This document shows positions 37,201 to 45,746 of a stretch of DNA of 64,000 nucleotides, piece after piece. Position 1 is the first letter of the stretch; each line of letters starts with the position of its first letter. Both the position numbers and the translations under genes were made by a program. The notes under the pieces are model-generated. The model was given only the letters and a program-made list of their open reading frames with translations, was not told where the DNA came from and did not search any database. The stretch comes from Paragorgia papillata (taxonomy: Eukaryota; Cnidaria; Anthozoa; Scleralcyonacea; Coralliidae). The DNA lies in assembly GCA_035771165.1 (NCBI GenBank), contig JAWNZC010000265.1:1499001-1563000 (forward strand), read 5' to 3'.

Positions 37201-40200
37201 CGAGCGATGAAAAAACGAATAACAAAAAGGTAAGCAATTGGCTTTTTTTTGGTCTTCTTGTGCAGGCGGCAAAAAGTACCAGCGTTCAATAATATCTCTC
37301 TCCTGCGCAGCGGTTACATTTCGGAGATTGGAGGTTTCGGGGGTCGTCGGAGATGCTTGGAGGCTGCGCACTCCTTATGTCCAGCTGACGATTTCGACGC
37401 ATCTCCGACGATCCCCGCGACATAGCCGATCTCCGAAAGAACCTCTGCGGAGGAGAGGTTCAATATCTCCAAAACGATTGAATGTAAGTGAAATGAAATG
37501 TGTACATGTTGAGGATATTTTAACAAACTGGCAACAAATTCTTACATCATGACGTCATCAGTAATAATTAAGACTTCAGATTGTAAAAAAGGTCTATATA
37601 CATAAAAGAACCGAGGTCTGATATTTGCCCGTAATGATCAAGCGATCGAGGTTAGTAAGCGGTTTATTATATGGCATTTTTTAAATAATATACCAATAGA
37701 TACGTTTAGTCGGTTACATATAGAATTCTCATTTTCAATGTTGTTCTTGTTATTGCTTTCGGATTAGTAAAACTGAGTTATAGATTGTTTATCGTTCGAC
37801 TCATACCTGATTTGGTGCTTAATTTACTAAGTTTGCTAACTTTTCAGTGCGGCTTTTCAAAGTTTCCTTCATTGTTTTGTGAACGTTCACACATATTAAC
37901 CTATTTCGTATTTTTTCTAGCTTTTAGCGAAACCTATCTTAATAACACGACAGATTATGCAGGTGAGTTCTGGTTACAAATTAACTGAAAAACATGCGAC
38001 TTCCGTTACAATTAAAGTACAATTCCTTGTGCCTAGTAAACATTATATTATTAGTAACGTTGGTGTACGTCACAACATGTCATATGTGCCTTTTCACATA
38101 TCAAACAAACTGAAATACTGTTTCAACAACGAAGCAAGGAAACAAAATACTGCAAAAGACATTACTTTGTCATTTTAAGTGGTTTTTTTTTCAAATAAGA
38201 CAAACTTATAATTTTTGTGTCATAAGCACTGTAAGAACTGGTTTCTCAGACATATACAAATCCATATTTTTGGTCTTTTGGTCATGCTCAAATTTCTATT
38301 TTCCAATACTTTTGAGGAAATTGTATCAAGTCTTTAAATTGTTTTGTATTTTTAGAGCAAGGTATTTGGCGCCGGTTATCCTAGTTTACCAACTATGACA
38401 CAAGAAGAGTATTTTGAGAAAGAGTTAAGAGAAGGGAAAATTGTTGCAGAATTCAGGTATCATTTTCAACGTTTTTACTCCTTAATGCAAGAATCCTCAG
38501 ATAACCTTGACAACAATTGATTAACAAGTCATTAACCCATTCTTATTTGAGCCGGCCAAAACGCCTTTTATTATTAAAAATCAAAAATCAAATTAAATTA
38601 TTTAATTTCACCTTGGCCGCATGTGAGAAGAGTGCTTCCAGTTTGACTCTACCAAACACCGCAGGTTCTCCCCGAGTACTCCGGTTTCCCCCTGTAGTAA
38701 CACTGGACCAATCAGGGATGGCCCTTACTGGGCCTCTAGGGAGAACAGTTTAGATATGATAGAGTTATCCAGTATAAATATAAGTTAGTTTATAGTTTAG
38801 TTTTAGTTTACTGTGTCTATAAGTTTTAGTTTGCTCTGTCTAATTCCTGAATATTTTGCTCTGTTTAATGCCAGATGATTTCACTCTGTTTAATGCCAGA
38901 TGATTTTACTCTGTTTGATGCCAGATGATTTTACTCTATCTAATTCCAGATGATTTTACTATGTCTAATTCCAGATGATTTTACTCTGTTTAATGCCAGA
39001 TGATTTTACTCTGTTTAATTCCAGATGATTTCACTCTGTTTAATGCCAGATGATTTTACTCTGTTTGATGCCAGATGATTTTACTCTATCTAATTCCAGA
39101 TGATTTTACTGTCATATTCCAGATGATTTTACTCTGTTTAATGCCAGATGATTCACTCTGTTTAATTCCAGATGATTTTACTCTGTTTAATGCCAGATGA
39201 TTTCACTCTGTTTAATTCCAGATGATTTTACTATGTCTAATTCCAGATGATTTTACTCTGTTTAATGCCAGATGATTTTACTCTGTTTAATGCCAGATGA
39301 TTCACTCTGTTTAATTCCAGATGATTTCACTCTGTTTAATTCCAGATGATTTTACTCTGTCTAATTCTATGCCTATCTATGCCAAATTCTATTCCTATTC
39401 TATGCCAAAAGGATAATTTTCAGACAGCCTAGGTCGCAATAGGTTGAGAGTTATTTCCATAGACTGCATGCGTAACAGCCGGTTTTTTGGGGGAGGAAGA
39501 GGACACACGAGGCGTTCCCTCTGCTAATTCATTCCAAGAATTTGATCCAATTATATTATTACGAACACATGGCCATATTGTTTGTGGTATAATATTTAGT
39601 TAAGCCAAAACGTCATGTAACTTTGACGTCCCGTATTCTTTTAATCAGGGACAAATTAACAACAAAAACAGAAAGTGAAGATGAAAAGGATGAAGAGGGA
39701 ATTGACAGCTGTGAAGATGAAAAATATTTAGAGAAGTTAAAAAAAGACAGAGAATGGGATGACTGGAAAGATGGTTTGTATATTAACAGCATCTTCCTTA
39801 ACGTTTTCCAGTTCACATTGGTACTCAGCACTTTGTTCTGACAGAACATCAAACGTTTTCATTTATGATCTCTGGCGAAAGCCCACATAGTATAATAAAT
39901 TAACTCTGGGATAATATTTACTACAACCTTTCTGTAGAATCCCAATGTTCATTAACCCTTTACTGGACATGGTTGCCACTTTTTAATTTTACTTTGGCTA
40001 TTCACCAGACGATGTTACTCTGACTAACGCCAGACAATTTTACTCTGACTAACGCCAGACGATATTACTCTGACTAACGCCAGACAATTTTACTCCGACT
40101 AACGCCAGACGGTTTTACTCTGACTAACGCCAGACGATTTTACTCTGACCAACGCCAGACGATTTTACTGTTTCAGTATATGTTTGCGATTAGATTTGTT

Positions 40201-40333
40201 TTTTTGTTGCATTTTTACAAAACTTGTGTTCTTTGGTTTTTACTGCCTGTATCATCAATTATGATTGTATTTGTCTTTCTCTGTTTTTGTAGACCATCGC
40301 CGTGGCTGGGGAAACAGAGAAAATATGGGCTAA
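23544..40333 (+). CDS. IGBP1: IGBP1 / alpha4 / TAP42 family PP2A regulatory protein, complete
   Basis: Twelve exons join in frame with GT-AG introns: 23544-23648, 27861-27973, 29320-29404, 30620-30673, 32913-33044, 33775-33831, 35672-35741, 37117-37229, 37921-37962, 38356-38456, 39649-39773, 40293-40333; 1,038 nt, 345 aa, close to the usual size. The family binds the PP2A-type catalytic subunits and protects them from degradation, acting in TOR-linked signalling in the cytoplasm. Seen: the N-terminal TPR-like helical part with ELALFSMNEELDDIST and YLLLPALLGDLYLK (exons 2-3), a basic helix QAKITRYKKLKEQEKQ (exon 5), ENWINKALEHLSSINS (exons 7-8), the hallmark SKVFGAGYPSLPTMT (exon 10), acidic EDEKDEEG, then REWDDWKD and a C-terminal RGWGNRENMG. 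The start ATG at 23544 is in frame and its product resembles family N termini. Exons 4, 6, 9 and 12 are very small. The introns are packed with MITEs. The assignment is firm; exon edges are by eye. Confidence 0.93.
24155..24796. mobile_element. MITE in IGBP1 intron 1
   Basis: AAGCCCGAGGGGGGGGAGGC at the left and its near inverse at the right (GCCTCCCCCCCCCTTGGGCT) continue inward as CTGGGCAGATGTGGGGGATTTGA paired with its complement. The arms are about 45 bp. No coding capacity. Confidence 0.75.
24865..25336. mobile_element. MITE in IGBP1 intron 1
   Basis: The ends GAGTCAATTTTTCCTGTAAC and GTTACAGGAAGAATTGACTC are inverted repeats of about 28 bp. CCCTGGGG-type short repeats recur inside. No coding capacity. 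Confidence 0.75.
25565..25605. repeat. poly-G tract
   Basis: Nearly 40 bp of G with a few A/C interruptions. Simple sequence and a possible G-quadruplex former. Confidence 0.9.
26330..26940. repeat. loose ACATTGTAAGA repeats plus a dispersed-repeat copy
   Basis: The phrase ACATTGTAAGA (or AACATTGTAATA) appears about eight times between 26330 and 26940 at irregular spacing. At about 26440-26560 lies an inverted copy of the dispersed family described at 51935-52045 (AAAGTAGCATGTTGCGTGGG...). Confidence 0.5.
27177..27330. repeat. TTTG and TGTC microsatellite
   Basis: About 23 TTTG units are followed by TGTC and mixed CTGT units. All apparent open frames across it are poly-(VCLF) artefacts. Confidence 0.95.
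28052..28490. repeat. possible MITE with CGCTACTTT ends
   Basis: CCCAAAGTAGCGCC near the left and CCGCTACTTTCGG near the right are partly inverted; similar (C/T)GTTACTTT(C/T) phrases recur in between. The inverted ends are short and degenerate, so this is tentative. It lies in IGBP1 intron 2. Confidence 0.35.
29507..29930. mobile_element. MITE made of TTCAACA-type units in IGBP1 intron 3
   Basis: The left end AAGACCTGGCCAAACGCTTT pairs with the right end AAAGCGTTTGGCCAGGCCTT. The interior is largely repeated TTCAACATnGTTGAA palindromes, and TTTGGCCA also recurs internally, so the element looks built by internal duplication of its own ends. Confidence 0.8.
29962..30037 (+). tRNA. tRNA-like sequence (Ala-GGC-like), probably a pseudogene or SINE head
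   Basis: 76 bases fold as a cloverleaf. Acceptor stem GTTCCAG/CTGGAGC (one G-T pair), D arm GCTC-AATGGTTA-GAGC, anticodon stem TCCGG/TCGGA with loop CTGGCAT, so the anticodon would be GGC. The T arm is poor (ATGAG/CCCGT around TTCAAGT). A and B box sequences are present (TGGCTCAATGG and GAGTTCAAGTC). It lies in an intron next to a MITE. The weak T arm suggests a tRNA-derived repeat rather than a working gene. Confidence 0.45.
31047..31143. repeat. 42-bp perfect hairpin in IGBP1 intron 4
   Basis: 31047-31088 is perfectly complementary to 31102-31143 with a 13-base loop; the arm itself contains the palindrome CTGATATCAG. Probably a MITE of the foldback type. Confidence 0.85.
31228..31284. repeat. 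AT microsatellite
   Basis: AAATA units run into about 20 AT dinucleotides. A copy of the TTTTCCTCATGAATTATTAA motif that ends the 595-bp palindrome lies just before it. Confidence 0.9.
32123..32300. mobile_element. 178-bp MITE (first of three in a row, IGBP1 intron 4)
   Basis: TAAAGCCTGGTTTCCATATA at the left and its inverse at the right; pairing continues through GGCGGCATGGCTGCGGCAA. Loop of about 80 bp. No coding capacity. Confidence 0.8.
32310..32444. mobile_element. 135-bp MITE (second of three)
   Basis: CTTAGGCTATGTGCACACGG and its near-perfect inverse (CCGTGTGCACATAGTCTAAG) pair for about 32 bp; the middle holds a partial CGTATTGTTT/AAACAATACG stem. Confidence 0.8.
32444..32812. mobile_element. 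369-bp MITE with TAA duplication (third of three)
   Basis: GGGGGCGATTACATGGACCG and its inverse near 32790-32812 form the ends; TAA at 32441-32443 and 32813-32815 is a 3-bp target duplication, typical of PIF/Harbinger-type MITEs. Sub-terminal GGGCTAGCCCGG palindromes recur inside. It abuts the preceding MITE with no gap. Confidence 0.8.
33885..34232 (+). mobile_element. 5S-rRNA-derived SINE in IGBP1 intron 6
   Basis: TTAGTATTTGGATGGGTGAC at 33946, then CGCTTTGGGAAT, is the internal promoter and 3' half of metazoan 5S rRNA, preceded by GGTTAAGCCCGGTTAGACAG as in the 5S box A region. The 5' third is more diverged. A body follows with GGGTTTTTCGCCGGGTTCTC and TTTTCCTCCCTCC, a block seen in several animal SINEs. 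This is a SINE3-like element; it is too diverged and too long to be a 5S gene. Confidence 0.75.
34422..35218. mobile_element. 797-bp Mutator-like non-autonomous element with 9-bp target duplication
   Basis: The ends CAATCTCGATCCCATAGTCA and the inverse of 35145-35218 form inverted repeats of about 75 bp (CCCCTTTTTGGTCAGCGGGA inside). CGTTGATGC at 34413-34421 recurs at 35219-35227, a perfect 9-bp duplication. The same family, truncated, is at 16371-17062. It sits inside an older repeat whose ends (AGAGATGGTCTGGAAACTC near 34363 and its inverse near 35407) now lie on either side. Confidence 0.88.
35526..35619. repeat. CGTT microsatellite
   Basis: More than twenty CGTT units, one missing a base. 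The RSFV-repeat frame across it is an artefact. Confidence 0.95.
35996..36120. repeat. GACTA and GGAGT pentanucleotide repeats
   Basis: About 15 GACTA units change into GGAGT units near 36078. IGBP1 intron 7. Confidence 0.95.
36247..36841. repeat. 595-bp near-perfect palindrome in IGBP1 intron 7
   Basis: The arms, each about 285 bp, mirror each other around an (AT)n centre near 36545. Outer ends: ATTCATTAATAATTCATGAG and its complement; inner: AACCGCGCAGGAGGGCTTTA and its complement. Only a few mismatches are visible (for example GCTATCGCCTCG against CGAGGTGATAGC). The transcript of this intron should fold into a dsRNA of nearly 300 bp. Related terminal sequences occur at 31170-31220 and 31560-31600. 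Probably a young foldback transposon. Confidence 0.9.
38860..39366. repeat. 25-bp minisatellite in IGBP1 intron 10
   Basis: About 20 copies of CTCTGTTTAATGCCAGATGA plus TTTTA, with GTTTGATGCC, GTCTAATTCC and ATCTAATTCC variants and a few single-base losses. Related in sequence and length to the array in intron 11. Confidence 0.95.
40003..40172. repeat. 25-bp minisatellite in IGBP1 intron 11
   Basis: About seven copies of CTCTGACTAACGCCAGACGA plus TTTTA. Same length and core (GCCAGA-GATTTTACTCTG) as the intron 10 array, with AACGCC in place of AATGCC. Confidence 0.95.
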
Positions 40334-40555
40334 GCATGAGTGTGTGTATTTTTATAATTCCGCTTTCAGTGAAATATCTGAATGGTTCCTCACTTGTGGT
40401 TAGTTAGCCTAAGAGGATCCACGGGGGACTGATAGTTTTGCTCCGTATATAGAAAACGCTTGCAATGTCTGTGACGGATCAAGAGAGAACGGATAAAATT
40501 GTAATGAATCATTTTGTAACAATGTACACGCACCAAACATGTACTGTGCCATGCT

Positions 40556-40853
40556 ATCACAGAATAGAAATACAACCAGAAGTCCAACTCGCGTCGGAAC
40601 CTTTGAAGTTTATATCCTCCCGCATGTCGCCTTGTGCATCTTGATTCCTCGCCATCCTACGCAATCCTGGCAAGTTCCCCCGGCAGTTTAAACCTTCAAA
40701 AACTGCCGGGGGAACTTGCCAGGATTGCGTAGGATGGCGTAGGACATTGCGTAGGATCACGTAGGATGGCGTAAAATATCGGGCATGCGCATTAAAGAAA
40801 TGCGGACAAGTTGTCACTCGATTTGGACTTCTGGTTATTTCTATTCTGTGATG
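40556..40853. mobile_element. MITE just downstream of IGBP1
   Basis: TCACAGAATAGAAATACAAC at the left and its near inverse at the right end, with CCAGAAGTCCAA/TTGGACTTCTGG pairing next. Inside is a second hairpin with ACTGCCGGGGGAACTTGCCA. It lies 220 bp after the IGBP1 stop codon. Confidence 0.8.
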
Positions 40854-41539
40854 CTATTTTGCAGTTTGGTGGTTTGTTATCTATGTGTGCACGACTGATA
40901 TGAACATATCTTTCCGATTGGCTATAGATCGTTTGCACACGACGTCACGTCCGCCATCTTGGTTGATTTTTGGTTGGCAACACTGACTTATATATATAAC
41001 TGGACTGCGTGCTCCTATTACCTTTGAGTTAGGAAAAGTGTCCCCAAAATTAAATCGTTTTCAAAATGGCGGCATTTATGGGTCCTTTTGCTAATGGTGC
41101 AGGTCGCTGACCGATACCTAAGGACCAGACTGATGACACATGTTTTTAAAACTGCCTGTATTTTGCTCGGCATTCAGTCGAATTATGTTATTTATAACTC
41201 GATAAAGTCTTCATAATTATTTATAGAAGATGAAAGCTTTCTGAAGGACGGGTTTTGACGGTCTTCCACTGTCCCAATCTGATATAGTTTGTCGTCCGGG
41301 TTTCTTGTTTTAACGACGGGAAAATAGACGAATTAAAGATGCTATTAACACTTGGAAAAGGTTGATAAAGACACTCTAAGAAGAACTCGGTACGCCTCGC
41401 TTCTTTACGATTTTCTCGTGTTCTTCAGCGATTCTTTTAATATAGAGCTGACGACTTCATAAAACGCAATGTTTGTAGATTTCCATGACCATGTGTATTG
41501 ACAGTCTCGTTTATTTTATTGTCAAGTGTTCGTGCGGTA

Positions 41540-41905
41540 CGCCGGCTAGCCTCCTTCGCAGGCGTTCTGTTCTGGGGGAAAGGGTTGAGAGGGGCAGCGG
41601 AAAGAGACTTGAGCGCGCGCAATTTTCTTCTCGCCTCGCTTTATTTTTTTCTCGCCGCGCGCGCGCTCCACCGCGCGCGCTCAAGCCTCTTTCCGCTGCC
41701 CCTCTCAACCCTTTCCCCCAGAACAGAACGCCTGCTACGCAGGCTAGGTGAAGGTCAGCCTCCCAGATTTTAGGAGCCTATCTCTGATTGGTCAATCTCT
41801 CGGAACGGAATGTGTTGCTCGTTTGAGCAGGCCTTAGTGGGGGACGAAAATATTAGTATCGAGGCCCGCAAAGGAGGCCTGCGAAGGAGGCTATACGCCG
41901 GCCGG
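41540..41905. mobile_element. nested hairpin MITEs with CCTCCTTCGCAGG ends
   Basis: An outer pair (GCCGGCTAGCCTCCTTCGCA near 41540 and its inverse near 41880) encloses a strong inner hairpin at 41553-41746 (GTTCTGTTCTGGGGGAAAGG...). The loop is GCGC-rich. A short relative of the same motif lies at 14256-14305. The apparent 88-91 aa frames here come from the hairpin. Confidence 0.75.
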
Positions 41906-42929
41906 CACGTCTTTAATTCAGACTGCTAGAAAGCTACAACAGTAATTGTCTAGGAATACTAGAAATACATAAACGTAACAACCCCTCGCCCGCTTTAACG
42001 TGTTTTGATGGAAAAAAAACAATCAGATACGTTAACGCAACAATCTTGCAAATTTTTAAAAGGTTTCCATGCATGTTGTTTACTACCACGACAGAATTGA
42101 AGCAATGCAATCTGAAAATTAATAGCCGAAAAAACAACTGGCGAGATGAAGCAAAATGCAGATCTTGATTCGAAAATAAATAAAAATAATCAAGAAAATA
42201 TGTCCACAACACACGTATGCATTTTCATCGCGTTTTTATATTGTTCTCAGTCCTCGGGGGAGACCTGAAAACGTGTAGCTGGGGTCATAGAAAAAACTCG
42301 ATCTAGATCTAGACTGTCGTCTTCAGCAAGACACATCGGCAAATAAACTATAATAACTTTAAAACTAGCGATTGAAACAAATCAAAAATATACAGTATTT
42401 ATCGGACTGTCAAGGTGAAAAAAAAAGCAAATATTATTTGAAAATACTGATGAAAAACGCTTGTCACAATGTCACATAACTCAACACGTTTTAAGAAAAC
42501 AGCTGTCTTAAACCTTGCCGTGTAGTATACTTGTTTACCTTTTTTTCTGATTACCCCAGTTTGTTAATAGCTTCGCTTTTCTTTGCTAAGCAAATAACTT
42601 CCTTCCCTTCCGCTGTTTGGTTGTCGTCTCGTCACGACAGTTCTGTACGTTTTCTCAACTTTTCGGCTTTCCCTCAACGCTTTTCCTTCGAGTTAATAGT
42701 CCTTGTCGCATCCCCTTAAGTTTTCTTGCTTTGTTGAGCTGCATTTTCTCTTTCCATTGTATATTTATGTAGTTTTTTTCACACAGAGCACATTCTTTCC
42801 TCGCCGCGCAAAGAGACTTGACCGGCCATGTAAACTCGCGTATAAGGGGTTTTACGCCGGTCGGGATTAGGCTCGGGGATTATTGTGGCCTGGTACCCTG
42901 GCCCAATTTCAAAAGAAATATGGGCCAGG

Positions 42930-43330
42930 CAACCTCGTACCCAGGGCCATTTGTAGGGAACTGGGCCAAGATGGCGGGAACAAATGGCCCTGGTGGAGGC
43001 CAGGCTATCTCAGCCTCTGATTGGTCAAGAGCTTATGGCGTAAATCGGACGGTTTGATTTTGTATTTTTAAAAAAAAATATTGTATTTTGACCTTGTCGG
43101 TTGTTCCTGCCCACGGCACGGGAAATTATATTTCAAACCATGCAATAATTAGGTGTAATTAGGTATAATTACTGTGTAAAGGGCTGAGTTCTAATTATCA
43201 AAATGCGCAATATACTGCGCATTTTGAGCTAGCCTCCACCAGGGCCATTTGTTCCCGCCATTTTGTTTTTGGCCGCCATCTTGGCCCAGCCCCTACAAAT
43301 GGCCCTGGGGACGAGGTTGATGGGCCAGGT
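42930..43330. mobile_element. MITE with CCAGGGCCATTTGT arms
   Basis: 42936-43008 (AACCTCGTACCCAGGGCCAT...) returns inverted at 43231-43319 with a roughly 15-bp insertion in the right arm. The ends include GATGGCGGGAACAAATGGCC. No coding capacity. Confidence 0.75.
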
Positions 43331-43343
43331 AACCACTAATCTC

Positions 43344-43559
43344 ATTCTCGCGTCATCAGGGCTAAATCCACTTTATGACGATTGCAGTTTTACTCATAGC
43401 TAGCCACTAAAAACGCGCGAAATTTCAACCAATAGGAAAGCAGAAGTAAAACCACTAAAGACTTCTGCTTTCCTATTGGTTGAAATTTCGCGCGTTTTTA
43501 GTGGCTATGAGTAAAACTGCAATCGTCATAAGTGTATTTAGCCATGATGACGCGAGAAT
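43344..43559. mobile_element. 216-bp foldback MITE
   Basis: ATTCTCGCGTCATCAGGGCT at the left pairs with the right end; the arms are about 100 bp with few mismatches (inner CCTATTGGTTGAAATTTCGC and complement) around a short loop near 43452. Confidence 0.88.
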
Positions 43560-43586
43560 TACCAGGCTAGGATTATTGTTACTGAT

Positions 43587-45675
43587 CAGGGCGCTTATAT
43601 ACTGGGCGGCGCAACGCCAGTCAATTCGCTGATCGACGTGTGATGCGGAAGTAGACTGGCACGAGCGAGTTTTGAAGAAAATTCGAGCAAAAGCAGCAAT
43701 TCGTGTATCGGTAGATTATCACTATTTTTTCGTTAAGTTTTTCATGTGAGAAGAAATTGATTGGATTTACAGATAAAATATTACTTCTATTACTGCAGCA
43801 GTATGTATTTTGTGTAGAAACTAGTGTCAAAGAGAATTTATTTTGGATAATGTCCATGCCTTTTAATGCCTTTCATGGAGGCTAAACTTCACCACGAGCG
43901 CATTGTATGTTCTTCTACTACCAACGGCCAGAGATTCAGGTATGTTGAAGTTTTATTATCTTTACTATTGTTTGTTAAAATTCTTGTTAAAATCGGAGAT
44001 GATCATTTTGAGATATCGTGGCTGAAACTCGACCCTTATCAATGCTTGATTTCTAGCTGTTTAACCTTTCAAATTTTGTAAGAAATATAAGCAAGACGTG
44101 TTGTTTTGACATACGGCGATTCTCTTTAACCGTGTCATTGTATTCCTTAAGTTTCGGGACTGTTGAAACAAAATGATTGTAATTTCTAAACAGATTCATT
44201 TCTTTATTCGATTTATTATAATACGAGTTTTTGGAAGTATAGTCGGCGCATTGTGTGTTAAAACATTGCCAACACCGTGAGATTTTACTGTGACATAGGT
44301 AAGAAGTATCATTTTCATATTTGGTAAAAATAAAACAATTTGTGATTGATCAATTTTTTATTTTTGACCCTGAAACTTGGTGTACTGTGTGGAAGCAAGA
44401 GGTTTCTTCTATCGAACATTGACCTGTGCTTATGCATGGCGTTTGCAAACTGAAAAAAATATGTCGCGTCAGGATTGTAATGTCGTAAGCAAGTTTCAGC
44501 AATTTTCAGAGTAAAAGAAAACTAATCTTGTCACATATTCTTCCAAACTTATTTCTTCAATTGGTCAAAGCACGGCCTTATCTATCTTATACAATACCAG
44601 CTATTCAATTCATAAGAATCAATTGTACTTGCTCATGAAATTTCTTAAGAAATTTTAACTTTGCTTTGCTGTTTCTGTTAAAAACAACCTAGGTCGAGCT
44701 GTTATCTGAAAGCAATCAACCTGCAGCATATGTTGAATCTATACCAACCAATCTTCAACAGAAGATTATTAGATTTACAAACTGTAACATGTTAATTCAA
44801 GGTGCTGTATGTTAAAACATTACATGATAACTATCAAATCCTAAATCCAAGAAATGAGTACCAGTTCTAAGCATACTCAATAAGATTATTATGCCTTATT
44901 GCCTCTTTATCACTGACAACTGTCTATCAAGTGGTTGAGTAATTACTCTCTGACAAGCATATATCTTTTCATTTTTACAGTCTCTAGGAATGTTTACTTC
45001 CAGTTGACCAAAAATGCTGCAGAATTTGCTGGAGTTGTTTTTGAGTGAAAAGCAGTCAGTTCTAAAGAATTTGTGGTATTGGTGGAAAAATGATTTGTTT
45101 TCCATGAGTGGTTTGTTTTTGCAAAAGTTTTCTTCAAGTCAACTGCTTTCTTCTTCACCTTCAACTTCATGAAAACAAGCTTGAAAGTCTTGAAATAACT
45201 CTGGGATGTGCCATTCACAAATTCTTATTTTAAACCAAATTTAGTGGAATCCAATGCTGGTGCTAGTGCCAATGTAATAATTTTTTTATTTATTTATCTG
45301 CTTTGTGTAAAAAATAGTTGCCAGAGTTTGTAAACAGTTATTAAATTTTTAATGAAAATACTTGAACCAGTTGTACTCTCAATGTTGAATGCTTTGACAC
45401 CTTATCTTCACTATTAGTGTCATCCAACTCAAACTTGAAATATTTTTTAAATCCACTTTGCTAGCCATATTTATGGTTTTGTTTTAATTTTAGTTTAATG
45501 TTACCGCTTTATCAACAATTTTTTGCTTATGAATCGATATAAGGAAAAGAATAGTGTTATCAACCATTGTAACAACCGCTGACCGGTGAATATCAGTTAC
45601 TCGTTGCCAGGCCCCGCATCACACGTCGATCAGCTCTCCCATTCCCGTTGCACCGCCCGGTATATAAGCGCCCTG
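43587..45675. mobile_element. 2.1-kb hAT-like element upstream of FMC1
   Basis: It starts CAGGGCGCTTATATAC and ends with the inverse GTATATAAGCGCCCTG; pairing continues more loosely to CTGATCGACGTGTGATGCGG. TTACTGAT at 43579-43586 recurs at 45676-45683, a perfect 8-bp target duplication. The interior holds only short frames on both strands and no recognisable transposase, so it is non-autonomous or decayed. Its right end is 71 bp before the FMC1 start codon. Confidence 0.87.
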
Positions 45676-45746
45676 TTACTGATATACGATATACAACCTC
45701 GTAAGTCGTACCAGGCTCTTTTCAACCCGCAGCGCGAAGAAAAGAC

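Noticed and set aside
41485..41773. Overlapping 88-91 codon frames rich in Arg and Leu
   Set aside because: They arise from the GC-rich inner hairpin of a MITE and read through both arms.
42531..42719. 62-codon frame FTFFSDYPSLLIASLFF
   Set aside because: Hydrophobic from T-rich sequence; no other support.
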